64,000 nt of DNA from Noviherbaspirillum pedocola (GCF_016632335.1 NZ_JAEPBG010000003.1:248001-312000); one strand, 5' to 3'. Shown: positions 11,393 through 20,420, counted from the stretch's first letter. Numbers and translations are program-made. Notes: generated by a model from the sequence alone, not told the origin.

Positions 11393-11458
11393 ATCACGCG
11401 GGATAAAGCCGCGTGATTTCGCCGAGCCGCGAGTCCACCGACCGCCGCTCGGCGTTTT
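11393..11458 (+). promoter_or_regulatory. Paired hairpins in the dnaK-dnaJ intergenic region
   Basis: Two inverted repeats fill the 90-base gap. The first is a perfect 9-bp stem, ATCACGCGG / CCGCGTGAT, with a 7-base loop (11393-11417). The second is CGCCGAG / CTCGGCG (11420-11426 and 11448-11454) with a 21-base loop, followed by TTTT. Together they could act as a partial terminator or as an mRNA-processing and stability element that lowers dnaJ expression relative to dnaK. The function is inferred. Confidence 0.45.
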
Positions 11459-11477
11459 GCTGCAAGAGAGGGCCTAG

Positions 11478-12602
11478 ATGGCAAAGCGCGATTTTTATGA
11501 AGTGCTGGGCTTGGCGAAAGACGCTTCGGATGACGACATCAAGAAGGCGTATCGCAAGCTGGCGATGAAATACCATCCCGACCGCAACCCGGACAGCAAG
11601 GCGGCCGAGGAAAAATTCAAGGAAGCCAAAGAGGCTTACGAGATGCTGTCCGATCCGCAGAAGCGCGACGCCTACGACCGTTACGGTCACGCTGGCGTCG
11701 ATCCGAACATGGGCGGCGCGGGCGGCTTCTCCGGCGGCTTCGCCGATACCTTCGGCGACATCTTCGGCGACATCTTCGGCGGTGGCGGTGGCGGTCGTGG
11801 CCGCGGCGGTCCGCAGGTCTACCGTGGCGCCGATCTGCGCTACAACCTCGAGATCACGCTGGAGCAGGCAGCCAACGGCTTTGACACCACGATCCGCGTG
11901 CCGTCCTGGGACAACTGCGAGACCTGCCACGGCAGCGGCGCCAAGCCGGGCACGTCGCCCACCACCTGCCCGACCTGCGCCGGCCACGGCCAGGTGCGCA
12001 TGCAGCAGGGCTTTTTCAGCATTCAGCAGACCTGCCCGAAATGCCACGGCTCGGGCAAGGTGATTCCGGACCCGTGCCCGACCTGTTCCGGCGCCGGCCG
12101 CATCAAGCGCAACAAGACGCTGGAAGTGAAGATCCCGGCCGGCATCGACGACGGCATGCGTATCCGTTCGTCGGGCAATGGCGAGCCGGGCATGAACGGC
12201 GGGCCGCCGGGCGATCTGTACGTTGAAATCCATATCAAGCCGCACCCGGTGTTCCAGCGCGAAGGCGACGATCTGCATTGCGAGATGCCGATTTCCTACG
12301 CCGCCGCAGCCCTGGGCGGCGAGATCGAAGTGCCGACGCTGGGCGGCAAGGTGTCGTTCACGGTGCCGGAAGGCACGCAGTCGGGCAAGGTATTCCGCCT
12401 GCGCGGCAAGGGCATCAAGGGCGTGCGCTCGGGATTGGCCGGCGATCTGTTCTGCCATGTCGTGGTCGAAACACCGGTGCGCCTGACCGATAAGCAAAAG
12501 GAATTGCTGCGCGAATTCGATCGCTCGATGACCGAGGGCGGCTCGCGCCACAGTCCGCAAAGCAAGTCGTGGAAGGACAAGGTCAAGGAGTTCTTTGAAT
12601 AA
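11478..12602 (+). CDS. dnaJ: Chaperone protein DnaJ (Hsp40)
   Basis: DnaJ delivers substrates to DnaK and stimulates its ATPase. The 374-residue product has a J domain (residues 1-70, with [16 protein letters not shown] containing HPD), a Gly/Phe-rich linker ([16 protein letters not shown]), and four zinc-binding CxxCxGxG repeats: [27 protein letters not shown] and CPTCSGAGR. The C-terminal substrate-binding domains follow. The ribosome binding site is AGAGAGGG before ATG 11478. A strong terminator closes the operon 18 bases past the stop. Confidence 0.98.
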   Translation: MAKRDFYEVLGLAKDASDDDIKKAYRKLAMKYHPDRNPDSKAAEEKFKEAKEAYEMLSDPQKRDAYDRYGHAGVDPNMGGAGGFSGGFADTFGDIFGDIFGGGGGGRGRGGPQVYRGADLRYNLEITLEQAANGFDTTIRVPSWDNCETCHGSGAKPGTSPTTCPTCAGHGQVRMQQGFFSIQQTCPKCHGSGKVIPDPCPTCSGAGRIKRNKTLEVKIPAGIDDGMRIRSSGNGEPGMNGGPPGDLYVEIHIKPHPVFQREGDDLHCEMPISYAAAALGGEIEVPTLGGKVSFTVPEGTQSGKVFRLRGKGIKGVRSGLAGDLFCHVVVETPVRLTDKQKELLREFDRSMTEGGSRHSPQSKSWKDKVKEFFE

Positions 12603-12620
12603 GCTTCACCTGGCCCGAAC

Positions 12621-12650
12621 AGCCGCTGGCAGCGATGCCAGCGGCTTTTT
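12621..12650 (+). terminator. Rho-independent terminator of the grpE-dnaK-dnaJ operon
   Basis: There is a perfect 11-bp stem, AGCCGCTGGCA / TGCCAGCGGCT, with loop GCGA, followed directly by a run of T. It lies 18 bases downstream of the dnaJ stop. It argues that the DUF3047 gene is not part of the heat-shock operon and starts downstream of this element. Confidence 0.9.
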
Positions 12651-12690
12651 CATGTGCATGTGCGGCGCAATCAGCAGGCACCGGCCGCGC

Positions 12691-13329
12691 ATGCGACGGT
12701 GGATGGGCGCTGCTGCCCTCGCGCTCGTTGGCGCACCGGCCGTTGCGGCCGGCATCGTCGTTGGCGCGTTTTCCGGCGGCGACCTCAACGGCTGGGAAGA
12801 GAAATCGTTCAAGGGCCATACCCGCTATGCGCTGACGATGGTGGATGGCCGCACCGTGCTGGAAGCGCAGACCGATGGCGCAGCGTCTGGCCGCTTCCGC
12901 AAGATCCATATCGACCTGACAAAAACGCCGATGCTCGAATGGTCGTGGAAGATCGAAGCGCCGTATGCCGGCATCGATGAAAACACCAGGCGCGGCGACG
13001 ACTTTCCGGTGCGTCTTTACGTGGTGATTGAACGTGGCGTATTCGGGCTTTCCAGCCTGGCGCTGAACTATGTGTGGGCGGCGCAGAATCCGGTCGGCAT
13101 GCGCTGGCCGAATCCGTTCACGAAGCAGGCGATGATGCTCGCCGTCGACAGCGGCGCGGCGCAGGCTGGCCAGTGGGTGAAGCACCGCCGCAATGTGCGC
13201 GAGGATTTGCGCGCTGCCTTCGGCGAAGACATCACCGCCATCGATGCCGTGGCCGTCATGACCGATGGCGACAACAGTGGCAGCCGTGGCCATGCCTGGT
13301 ATGGCGATATTGTGTTTTCGGGCGAATAG
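12691..13329 (+). CDS. DUF3047 domain-containing secreted protein
   Basis: The start chosen, ATG 12691, gives 212 residues beginning with a clear signal peptide, MRRWMGAAALALVGAPAVAA. The frame is open back to 12595, but that stretch crosses the dnaJ terminator. ATG 12652 is a less likely alternative. The mature part matches the DUF3047 pattern as I know it: GGDLNGWEEKSFKGHTRY, TPMLEWSWKIEAP, DDFPVRLYVVIERGVFG and TDGDNSGSRGHAWYGDIVFS. These proteins are predicted periplasmic beta-sandwich, carbohydrate-binding-like folds; no biochemical role is established that I know of. The gene lies 9 bases before a flavoprotein gene and is likely co-transcribed with it. Confidence 0.7.
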   Translation: MRRWMGAAALALVGAPAVAAGIVVGAFSGGDLNGWEEKSFKGHTRYALTMVDGRTVLEAQTDGAASGRFRKIHIDLTKTPMLEWSWKIEAPYAGIDENTRRGDDFPVRLYVVIERGVFGLSSLALNYVWAAQNPVGMRWPNPFTKQAMMLAVDSGAAQAGQWVKHRRNVREDLRAAFGEDITAIDAVAVMTDGDNSGSRGHAWYGDIVFSGE

Positions 13330-13338
13330 GGCTGCGGC

Positions 13339-14466
13339 ATGACGCGTCTGTTGCTGATCGGGGGCGGGCATTCCCATCTGTTCGTACTGGAAGCCCTGGG
13401 CCGGCTGGCGCCGTCGCAACGTGCCGGCATCAAAGCGACACTGGTCACGCGCGAGCTGCATACGCCGTATTCCGGCATGCTGCCGGGTTTGGTCGCCGGG
13501 CATTACGCGGCCGCGGAAACCCATATCGACTTGCTGCCGCCGGCGGCACATGCCGGCGTCGACATCGTGCAGGCGCGCATAGGCGCGCTCGATCCGCTTG
13601 CCAGGCGGGCGCGCGCCGACGATGGCCGCGGCTGGGATTTCGATGTCGTCTCAATCGACATCGGCTCGACGCCACCGGTGTGGCAAGTTTCGGGTGCTGC
13701 CGCGCATGCATTGCCGGTCAAGCCGGTGGGCGACTTTCTGGCGGGATGGCAGCGTATCCAGGCGCTGGCCACGCGGCGAACTCGGGTTGCGCGTCTGGTC
13801 GTGGTCGGCGCTGGTGCGGGCGGCGTGGAACTGGCGCTGGCCATGGCCTATCGGATGAAGGTGGCGGGCGTATCCATGCATTGCACCTTGCTCGGTCGCA
13901 GCTTGCTTGGCGGCTATCCAGCACGCGCCGCGCGGCTGGCCATGCGCCGCATGCAGGAGGCCGGCATCGATGTTTTCATGGGCGCCGAGGTCAAAGCGGT
14001 CGAAGAGGGCAGGCTGCATCTGAACGACGGCCGCGCCATTGCGCATGATGCGTTGATCTGGGCCACCGGCGCCGGCGCGCAACCCTGGCTTGCACAGTCC
14101 GGGCTGGCCTGCCGCGACGGCTTCATCGAAGTCGACGATTGCCTGCGTTCGACCAGTCACGCGCAGGTATTCGCCGCCGGCGACGCGGCCAGCCATGCCG
14201 GCATGCCGTGGCTCAAGTCCGGCGTGATCGCGGTGCGGCAGGGGCCGATATTGGCGGAAAACCTGCTGCGCTCGATGCGCGGTGAACCCTTGCTGGCCTA
14301 TCATGCGCAGCGCTCGCACCTGGCGCTGATTTCCACCGGCGGCCGTCATGCGATCGCCTGCTGGCGCGGGATGGCGTGGCAGGGCGACTGGGTATGGAAA
14401 TGGAAGGATGCGATCGACCGCCGCTTCATCGAACGCTTTTCGCTGTCGGCCGCGCGCCGGCATTGA
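13339..14466 (+). CDS. FAD-dependent pyridine nucleotide-disulfide oxidoreductase, SelD-associated family
   Basis: This 375-residue flavoprotein resembles the NADH dehydrogenase-like family (TIGR03169 type) that is often fused to or encoded beside selenide water dikinase SelD. The FAD-binding start is LLLIGGGHSHLFVLEAL. The family motif TPYSGMLPGLVAGHY follows at about residues 48-60. The second dinucleotide fold is LVVVGAGAGGVELALAMAY, and the C-terminal FAD motif is VFAAGDAASHAGMPWLKSG. No Cys-x-x-x-x-Cys redox pair of the disulfide reductase type is seen. No selD, selA or selB gene is in this window, so a selenium link is only suggested by family. Substrate unknown. Confidence 0.75.
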   Translation: MTRLLLIGGGHSHLFVLEALGRLAPSQRAGIKATLVTRELHTPYSGMLPGLVAGHYAAAETHIDLLPPAAHAGVDIVQARIGALDPLARRARADDGRGWDFDVVSIDIGSTPPVWQVSGAAAHALPVKPVGDFLAGWQRIQALATRRTRVARLVVVGAGAGGVELALAMAYRMKVAGVSMHCTLLGRSLLGGYPARAARLAMRRMQEAGIDVFMGAEVKAVEEGRLHLNDGRAIAHDALIWATGAGAQPWLAQSGLACRDGFIEVDDCLRSTSHAQVFAAGDAASHAGMPWLKSGVIAVRQGPILAENLLRSMRGEPLLAYHAQRSHLALISTGGRHAIACWRGMAWQGDWVWKWKDAIDRRFIERFSLSAARRH

Positions 14467-14498
14467 TTCACGGAATATTTGACACAGGAGTACGCAGC

Positions 14499-15164
14499 AT
14501 GAGCTTGAAAACCGCCAGGGAAATCACTTACCCGCAGCTATTTGAAAACAACCGCCAGTGGGCCGCCGACATCTCGGCGCAGGAGCCGGGTTTTTTCCAG
14601 CGCCTGGCGGCGCAGCAGACGCCGGAGTACATGTGGATAGGCTGCTCGGACAGCCGGGTGCCGGCGAATGAACTGCTGGGCTTGCTGCCGGGTGAGCTGT
14701 TCGTGCACCGGAATATCGCCAACGTCGTGGTGCACAGTGATCTGAACTGCTTGTCGGTGCTGCAGTTCGCGGTCGATGTGCTGAAGGTCAAGCACATCAT
14801 CATCTGCGGCCACTATGGCTGTGGCGGCGTGCAGGCAGCCATGATCGGCCGGCGCGTCGGCCTGGCTGACAATTGGCTGCGCCATGTGCAGGACGTCTCG
14901 GTCAAGCACGGCCGCTATCTCGGCCAGGTGCTGGGGGACAAGGAGCGCCTGGACCGGCTCTGCGAGCTGAACGCCATCGAGCAGGCGCACAACCTGTGCC
15001 AGACCACCATCATCCAGGACGCCTGGGAACGCGGCCAGGAAGTCACGGTGCACAGCATTGTCTATGGCGTGCATGATGGCCTGCTGCGCGATCTTGGCGT
15101 GAACATCGGCAGCCAGCGGCAGCTGGAGGAATCGATGGCGACGGCGTTCACGGCGTATGAGTGA
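14499..15164 (+). CDS. can: Beta-class carbonic anhydrase
   Basis: The enzyme interconverts CO2 and bicarbonate in the cytoplasm, supplying bicarbonate to carboxylases. ATG 14499 has the ribosome binding site AGGAG 11 bases upstream and gives 221 residues. The zinc-site residues are visible: Cys49, Asp51 and Arg53 in GCSDSRVPANELL, and His105 and Cys108 in CGHYGCGG. FVHRNIANVVVHSDLN is also characteristic. The upstream extension of the open frame lies within the oxidoreductase gene and is rejected. E. coli Can is the closest well-studied relative. Confidence 0.95.
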   Translation: MSLKTAREITYPQLFENNRQWAADISAQEPGFFQRLAAQQTPEYMWIGCSDSRVPANELLGLLPGELFVHRNIANVVVHSDLNCLSVLQFAVDVLKVKHIIICGHYGCGGVQAAMIGRRVGLADNWLRHVQDVSVKHGRYLGQVLGDKERLDRLCELNAIEQAHNLCQTTIIQDAWERGQEVTVHSIVYGVHDGLLRDLGVNIGSQRQLEESMATAFTAYE

Positions 15165-15360
15165 ACAGGATTGAACAATGCAAGCCGGGTGGGATGAAAC
15201 CTGTACGGCTTCAGCGATTTGCGCGAAGCGAAGCGTCCGTTCAAATGCTCCTGGTTTGTTCGGGCATTCGGACATGTCTGGATTTGTATCGTGGCGCTAT
15301 GAGCACTCTTACTGCATCAAGCCATGGGCTTGCGTCGCTGAATCGACAATAGTCAAAGCT

Positions 15361-15696
15361 TTATTCGTAGAGTTCGACAAGACCCACTGCCGGCTCGGCC
15401 AAGGTGGAGGCGATTGCTGAAAACTGCCGAATCAATGCGCTGATGATTGCGTGATTGCTGCAATTGCCCATTCTCAGGCGGACGACTTTCGGCGGATGGC
15501 CGAGAACATTCAGCAATCCCTGAAAGTCGTCGTCCTTGGTCACGATCACATACCCGTTCTACTTGGCAAAACGCCAGATCGACCGATCATCAGCACGCTC
15601 AATCCCAAGCAAGCTGACATGGGATGAATCGGGATAGCTCTCGATGCGCATCGGCAGGATGCGTCGTGAAATATTTTCGTCTAGCAGCAACTTCAT
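15361..15696 (-). pseudogene. DUF5615 (PIN-like) toxin interrupted by an in-frame amber codon
   Basis: Reading from ATG 15696 gives MKLLLDENISRRILP...WRFAK, then a TAG at 15559-15561, then NGYVIVTKDDDF in the same frame, continuing to a natural stop at 15361. Without the stop the protein would be 111 residues, a normal DUF5615 length. It contains the acidic PIN-like active-site residues (LLLDEN at the start, VTKDDDF in the middle) and RMGNCSNHAIISALI near the C-terminus. The start overlaps the antitoxin stop as ATGA. DUF5615 proteins are predicted RNases paired with DUF433. The single nonsense codon at position 46 splits the two halves of the active site, so the toxin should be dead unless the amber codon is suppressed. 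Confidence 0.8.
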
Positions 15697-15935
15697 GCCA
15701 CGACGTGCAACACGGCGGCACGACCTTCGCGATCGGCAGCATAAGCCAACGATGCCAGCACATCATCGCGGGTCAATTCAGGATAGTCGGCCAGGATATC
15801 GTCGATGCTCATGCCGTCAGCCATCCATTGCAGGATGTCCTGCACCGTGATACACAGACCCCGGATGCATGGTTTGCCGCCACGCTTGCCGGGCTCCAAG
15901 GTAATGATCGCTTGATAGTTGATCATCAGATACAT
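15693..15935 (-). CDS. DUF433 antitoxin
   Basis: This 80-residue protein has the DUF433 pattern: ITLEPGKRGGKPCIRGLCIT, then VQDILQWMADGMSIDDILADY and PELTRDDVLASLAYAADRE. DUF433 proteins are small helix-turn-helix-like antitoxins usually encoded just before DUF5615 toxins. Here the 4-base ATGA overlap with the toxin frame confirms the pair. The N-terminal MYLMINYQAI offers two starts, 15935 and 15923. The antitoxin is intact although its toxin partner is interrupted, consistent with loss of the toxin being tolerated. Confidence 0.82.
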   Translation of the reverse strand: MYLMINYQAIITLEPGKRGGKPCIRGLCITVQDILQWMADGMSIDDILADYPELTRDDVLASLAYAADREGRAAVLHVVA

Positions 15936-16046
15936 CGAGGAAGGTTGAAACGAAACAGTCGGATTACTCTACAGCGCCTTGCGTGCAGCCGCTACGATAG
16001 CTCCACTTTCATTGCTGCCGCGGCGAGCAGCGGCGTCCCTCTCATC

Positions 16047-16877
16047 TCAGAAACAATGCTCCGCCGCCGGAAAGCTGCCATCCCTGACCGCCTGCACATA
16101 GGCCAGCACCGCGGCATCGATGCTGGTCTGGCCTTCCATGAAGTTCTTCACGAAGCGCGCCTTGTGGCCGGGGAAGACGCCGAGCATGTCATGCATCACC
16201 AGCACCTGGCCGGCGCAATCCGGGCCGGCGCCGATGCCGATGGTCGGCATCGCCAGCGATTCGGTGACTTCCTTGCCCAGGCCGCGCGGGATCGCTTCCA
16301 GCACCAGCACGGATGCGCCAGCCTGCTGCAGCGCCAGCGCATCGGCCTTGAGCCGGTCCGCCGCTTCGGTGGACTTGCCCTGCACCTTGAAACCGCCGAG
16401 CACATGCACCGATTGCGGCGTCAGGCCGAGGTGCGCGCACACGGGAATGGCGCGCTCGGTGAGGAAGTGGACGGTATCGGCCAGCCAGGCACCGCCTTCG
16501 ATCTTCACCATCTGCGCGCCGGCCTGCATCAGCATCGCCGCGTTGGCAAAGGCCATCTCGCGCGTGGCATAGGTGCCGAAGGGCATGTCCGCCACCAGCA
16601 TCGCGTTGCGGTTGCCGCGCGCCACGCTGGCGGTGTGATAGGCCATGTCCTGTATCGTCACCGGCAGCGTCGAACCGTGGCCCTGCGACACCATGCCGAG
16701 CGAATCGCCGACCAGCAGCATGTCCACGCCGCAGCGGTCCATCAGCGCTGCGAAGCTGGCGTCATAGCAGGTCAACATCGTGATCTTCTCGCCTTTGGCG
16801 CGCATCAAGAGCAGGGTGGGGATGGTGACCGGCTTGGTGCGCGCGGCGCCGGCGTTTTCTTGTAGGTAGGCTGCCAT
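16047..16877 (-). CDS. panB: 3-methyl-2-oxobutanoate hydroxymethyltransferase PanB
   Basis: PanB transfers a hydroxymethyl group from methylene-tetrahydrofolate to 2-oxoisovalerate, the first committed step toward pantothenate and CoA. The 276-residue product has the TIM-barrel motifs: [30 protein letters not shown] (metal-binding Asp), [20 protein letters not shown], and [47 protein letters not shown] also matches. folK lies just upstream on the same strand (45-base gap), linking folate and pantothenate genes, a common order in Burkholderiales. Confidence 0.96.
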   Translation of the reverse strand: MAAYLQENAGAARTKPVTIPTLLLMRAKGEKITMLTCYDASFAALMDRCGVDMLLVGDSLGMVSQGHGSTLPVTIQDMAYHTASVARGNRNAMLVADMPFGTYATREMAFANAAMLMQAGAQMVKIEGGAWLADTVHFLTERAIPVCAHLGLTPQSVHVLGGFKVQGKSTEAADRLKADALALQQAGASVLVLEAIPRGLGKEVTESLAMPTIGIGAGPDCAGQVLVMHDMLGVFPGHKARFVKNFMEGQTSIDAAVLAYVQAVRDGSFPAAEHCF

Positions 16878-16922
16878 TGTGATGTCTCCTGCGGATGGTT
16901 TATCGATGTGATGTGGCCGGCG

Positions 16923-17417
16923 CTAAGGCTTCAGCAGCCGTATCGCCTGCGCGGCCACATCCGGCATGAAGCCCTGCGCCGGCCCTGCGCCGGGAATCGT
17001 GATCAGTGGATCGAGCTGCAGCAGCGGCACCAGCACGAAGGCACGCTGCGTCATGCGCGGATGCGGCACGATGAGGCCGGGTTCGTCGATGCGTTCTTCG
17101 CCATACAGCAGCAGATCGAGGTCAAGAGTGCGCGGCGCATTGTAGCCGGGCCGCTCGCGGCCCAAGTCCTGTTCAATGTCGAGCAGATGGCGCAGCAACT
17201 CCTGCGCCGGCAATGCAGTATCGATGCGCGCCACCGCGTTCACATAATCATCGCCGTCGGCATCGACAGGCGCGGTGGCATACAGGCTTGATGCCGCATC
17301 CAGGCGTGTTTGCGGCAAGCTGTTCAAGCGCTGCAATGCTGCTTCCACGCTGGCGCGCGCATCGCCGAGGTTCGCGCCCAGGCCGATGTAGGCGAGCACA
17401 TGCGCGGCAGCATTCAT
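16923..17417 (-). CDS. folK: 2-amino-4-hydroxy-6-hydroxymethyldihydropteridine pyrophosphokinase
   Basis: FolK transfers pyrophosphate from ATP to 6-hydroxymethyl-dihydropterin in folate synthesis. The 164-residue product shows AYIGLGANLGDARASVEAAL at the start, SSLYATAPVD, DYVNAVARIDT, and the signature RPGYNAPRTLDLDLLLYG with catalytic Asp residues, followed by VPHPRMTQRAFVLVPL. The start overlaps the pcnB stop by 4 bases, so pcnB-folK are probably translationally coupled. Confidence 0.96.
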   Translation of the reverse strand: MNAAAHVLAYIGLGANLGDARASVEAALQRLNSLPQTRLDAASSLYATAPVDADGDDYVNAVARIDTALPAQELLRHLLDIEQDLGRERPGYNAPRTLDLDLLLYGEERIDEPGLIVPHPRMTQRAFVLVPLLQLDPLITIPGAGPAQGFMPDVAAQAIRLLKP

Positions 17418-18847
17418 TCGACGTTGTCCCTGGTCACAGGTTCGCCGGTACGAGCGCCGCCCTGCGCTTCATTGCCCGCGTTCTCTGCGCTCGCGCCATT
17501 GGACCCGCTGGCTCCCCCGGCGGCATTTCGGTTGCGGCTGCGACTGCGGCGTCGCTTCTTCGCCGGTGCATCGCCTTCCGTGCGCGGCTTTCTGGTCAGC
17601 AGTTCTTCGCGGGTTGCGCCATCGCCTTCGATGAAGGCGGTCCACCACTCGCCGATCTCGGCGTCGATTTCGCCGGAGGCGCAGCGCAGCAGCATGAAGT
17701 CATAGCCGGCGCGCATGCGCGGATGTTCGATCAGCTTGTAGGGCGACTTGCCGGTACGGCGCTCGAAGCGCGGCTGCATTGCCCAGATGTCGCGCATGTC
17801 GGACGCAATGCGCCGCTGCAGCGCGAGCTTCTCGGTCTGGCCGTTGAGCACATCGTCGGCCGCCATGTGCAGCGCCGGGATCGGCAATTCTCCGGCGGCC
17901 TGGTAAGCGCGCCATTTCTCCAGCGCCTGGTGCCACAGCAGCGAGGCGAACAGGAAACCCGGCGACACCGGCTTGCCGGCCTTGATGCGGGCATCGGTAT
18001 TGTCCAGGGCTAGGCGCACGAAGCGCTCGCCGAGCGGCTGCTCCATCACCACGTCCAGCAGCGGCAGCAGGCCGTGATGCAGGCCTTCGCTGCGCAGGCG
18101 CTCGAGGCAGGCCATGGCTTGCCCGCTCATCAACAGCTTTAGCATTTCATCGAAGACGCGCGCGGCCGGCACGTTGTTGAGCAGCGGCGCCATCACACTG
18201 ATCGGCGCGCGCGCGGCCGGATCGATCTCGAAGCCGAGCTTGGCGGCGAAGCGCACCACGCGCAGCATACGGACCGGGTCTTCACGATAGCGCTCTTCCG
18301 GCACGCCGATGATGCGCAGCGTCTTCGCGCGGATGTCTTCGATGCCGCCGTGATAGTCCAGCACCTGCTGCGTGGCCGGATCGTAGTACATCGCATTGAT
18401 GGTGAAGTCACGCCGCAGCGCGTCTTCATGCTGCTCGCCGAAGGTGTTGTCGCGCAGCACGCGGCCATGCTCGTCGCGCGGCGCGGCTTCCGATGAGCTG
18501 CCGCGGAAGGTGGTCACTTCCAGCAATTCCTGCCCGAACATCACATGCACGATCTGGAACCGGCGGCCGATGATGAAGGCGCGCCGGAACAGGCGCTTGA
18601 CCTGCTCGGGCGTGGCATTGGTGGCGATATCGAAATCCTTGGGCGGAATGCCCAGCAGCAGATCGCGCACCGCGCCGCCGACGAGAAAGGCCTTGTAGCC
18701 TTCGGCCTGCAGCGTCTGCGTGACGCGGACCGCGTTCGGCGATACCAGCTCGGGCCGGATGCGGTGTTCTTCGGGACCGAGGATGACCGGCTGGGTGGGA
18801 TCGGCCGCCGGCTTGCCGAGGATGCGCCTGATGAGCTTCTTAATCAT
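17414..18847 (-). CDS. pcnB: Poly(A) polymerase PcnB
   Basis: PcnB adds poly(A) tails to RNA 3' ends and promotes RNA decay. The 477-residue product has the nucleotidyltransferase signature FLVGGAVRDLLLGIPPKDFDIATNA (GGAVRD at residues 57-62, catalytic DFD at 71-73). It also has the neck region IIGVPEERYREDPVRMLRVVRFAAKLGFEID. The C-terminus is basic: AKKRRRSRSRNRN followed by a Gly/Asn/Ala-rich tail, as in bacterial PcnB proteins that bind RNA. The basic tail and length distinguish it from CCA-adding enzyme. It overlaps folK downstream and the HAD gene upstream (8 bases). Confidence 0.95.
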   Translation of the reverse strand: MIKKLIRRILGKPAADPTQPVILGPEEHRIRPELVSPNAVRVTQTLQAEGYKAFLVGGAVRDLLLGIPPKDFDIATNATPEQVKRLFRRAFIIGRRFQIVHVMFGQELLEVTTFRGSSSEAAPRDEHGRVLRDNTFGEQHEDALRRDFTINAMYYDPATQQVLDYHGGIEDIRAKTLRIIGVPEERYREDPVRMLRVVRFAAKLGFEIDPAARAPISVMAPLLNNVPAARVFDEMLKLLMSGQAMACLERLRSEGLHHGLLPLLDVVMEQPLGERFVRLALDNTDARIKAGKPVSPGFLFASLLWHQALEKWRAYQAAGELPIPALHMAADDVLNGQTEKLALQRRIASDMRDIWAMQPRFERRTGKSPYKLIEHPRMRAGYDFMLLRCASGEIDAEIGEWWTAFIEGDGATREELLTRKPRTEGDAPAKKRRRSRSRNRNAAGGASGSNGASAENAGNEAQGGARTGEPVTRDNVE

Positions 18848-19511
18848 TGAACAGATTCAGAATGGGCCAGCCCTGCGCCTTCGCATGGGCGCTGAGACGG
18901 GCATTGGGATTGGTTGCCACCGGATGGGTCACGGCGGACAGCAGCGGGATATCGTTCTGCGAATCGCTGTAGAAGGTGCTGGTGGCGAAGCCTTCCAGCG
19001 TTTGGCCGCGCGCGTTGAGCCAGTGGCGCAGATTGACCACCTTGCCCGGACCGTAGGGCGGCGTGCCGCGGAAGGCGCCGGTGATGTCGCCGCTGTCGTC
19101 GAGCACGGGCTCGGCCGCGATCAGATGCTCAACGCCGAAGGCTTGCGCGATCGGCGCGGTGACAAAGCGGTTGGTGGCGGTGATGATCAGCACTAGGTCG
19201 CCGGCGTCACGATGGCGGCGCACCAGATCGAGCGCCGCCGGCCGCAGCGCCGGCCGGATCACTTCTTCCATGAATTGCCGGTGCAGGCTGTCGAGCTTTG
19301 CGCGCGGAAAGCGCGCCAGGTTGCCAAAGGCGAATTCGAGATAGGCCACCGGGTCCAGCGTGCCGGCCTGGTATTGCTCGTAGAACTCGGCATTGCGGCG
19401 CGCGAATTCCACCGCGTCCACCGCGCCGACGCGGCACATGAACTGTCCCCACTCATAGTCGGAGTCCAGCGGCAACAGCGTATGGTCGAGGTCAAACAGC
19501 GTCAGGTTCAT
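18840..19511 (-). CDS. HAD-IB family (SerB-like) phosphatase
   Basis: This 223-residue HAD hydrolase of the phosphoserine-phosphatase-like subfamily has motif I LTLFDLDHTLLPLDSDYEWG, motif II VLIITATNRFVTAPIA, and motif III/IV ATSTFYSDSQNDIPLLSAVTHPVATNPN. The cap contains EYEQYQ-like helical segments. The usual context in Burkholderiales is hda-HAD-pcnB, as here. Related proteins have been annotated as histidinol-phosphatase or phosphoserine phosphatase, but the substrate cannot be told from sequence. It overlaps hda by 4 bases and pcnB by 8. Confidence 0.85.
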   Translation of the reverse strand: MNLTLFDLDHTLLPLDSDYEWGQFMCRVGAVDAVEFARRNAEFYEQYQAGTLDPVAYLEFAFGNLARFPRAKLDSLHRQFMEEVIRPALRPAALDLVRRHRDAGDLVLIITATNRFVTAPIAQAFGVEHLIAAEPVLDDSGDITGAFRGTPPYGPGKVVNLRHWLNARGQTLEGFATSTFYSDSQNDIPLLSAVTHPVATNPNARLSAHAKAQGWPILNLFND

Positions 19512-20191
19512 GTCTTTGATTCTTCTTCCAGCTGCAACAGGCTGCGCAGCAGTGGCAGGGTAATGGGACGCTGGGTTTCCAGCGAATAACGGTCCAGCGC
19601 ATCGAGCATGGCCGACAAGGATCGCATATCGCGCTGGAAATGCGTAATCAGATAGGGCAGCACGCCGGCCGAGAGCTGCAGGCCGCGCGCCTGCGCCGCC
19701 TGGTTCAGCGCGGCGATCTTTTCCTCATCGGACAGTTCATGCACCTGGTAGATCAGGCCCCAGCTCATGCGGGTGCGCAGATCTTCGCGCACTGGCAGCA
19801 CAGCCGGAGGCACCGCGCCGGCGACGATCATCATCGCGCCATGCTCGCGCGCTTCGTTGAACAGATTGAATGCGGCGATCTGCGACTTCGCCGGCAACTG
19901 TTCGCAATCGTCCAGCAGGTAAAGCGGAATGTCGGGCTCGAAGCGCCATGCACGTTGCGGCGCGTCGGCCGCGAGATAGCGCGAGCGGCTCGATGCGGCC
20001 AGCGCGCGCAGCAAATGCGTCTTGCCGGCGCCGGCGCGGCCCCACAGGTAGACGAAGCGCTCATGCGGCGCAACGGTGGAATGTGACGCCAGGCGGCGCA
20101 TCAGTTGATACAGTTCCGCGTTCCGGCCGGCTTCGAAGTTGGCCAGGGTTTGCCACTTTTCGGCGTTCAGATCCAGCAGCAACTGTCTCAT
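19508..20191 (-). CDS. hda: DnaA regulatory inactivator Hda
   Basis: Hda, with the DNA-loaded sliding clamp, stimulates ATP hydrolysis by DnaA and prevents over-initiation. The start MRQLLLDLNAEKWQTLANFE at ATG 20191 gives 227 residues; the open frame continues 15 codons upstream without similarity. QLLLDL is the expected N-terminal clamp-binding motif. The AAA+ fold shows a Walker-A-like GRAGAGKTHLLRAL, the Walker B-like segment IPLYLLDDCEQL, a sensor 1 region and TRMSWGLIYQVHELSDEEK. The set hda-HAD-pcnB-folK-panB runs in one direction with short gaps or overlaps and is likely one operon. Confidence 0.93.
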   Translation of the reverse strand: MRQLLLDLNAEKWQTLANFEAGRNAELYQLMRRLASHSTVAPHERFVYLWGRAGAGKTHLLRALAASSRSRYLAADAPQRAWRFEPDIPLYLLDDCEQLPAKSQIAAFNLFNEAREHGAMMIVAGAVPPAVLPVREDLRTRMSWGLIYQVHELSDEEKIAALNQAAQARGLQLSAGVLPYLITHFQRDMRSLSAMLDALDRYSLETQRPITLPLLRSLLQLEEESKT

Positions 20192-20420
20192 GCTAGTGGG
20201 CTTCGCGCTGGCAGGCCGGGCCGTCGCTCGCCGCATGCCCGCACCGCAACGGGCCGCTCGGCAGACCTGGAGTCGGCATCGGCGCGGCGGTTGGCGATGA
20301 AAGAAAACGGCATGAATTCGGCGACGGCAATGGGCGGTTTGATAAAATACCGGTTTTTCCGGATGCGTTGATCCGGCTCGAAACCCGTTATTCTACCGCC
20401 TTCCGCGGCCATATCCCGCC

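Noticed and set aside
12595-12690. Extended N-terminus of the DUF3047 protein starting inside dnaJ
   Set aside because: It would cross the dnaJ terminator hairpin, and the downstream ATG begins a proper signal peptide.
15161-15420. Small plus-strand frames of 63 and 80 codons downstream of carbonic anhydrase
   Set aside because: They overlap each other and the end of the toxin pseudogene, and have no domain similarity or clear ribosome binding site.
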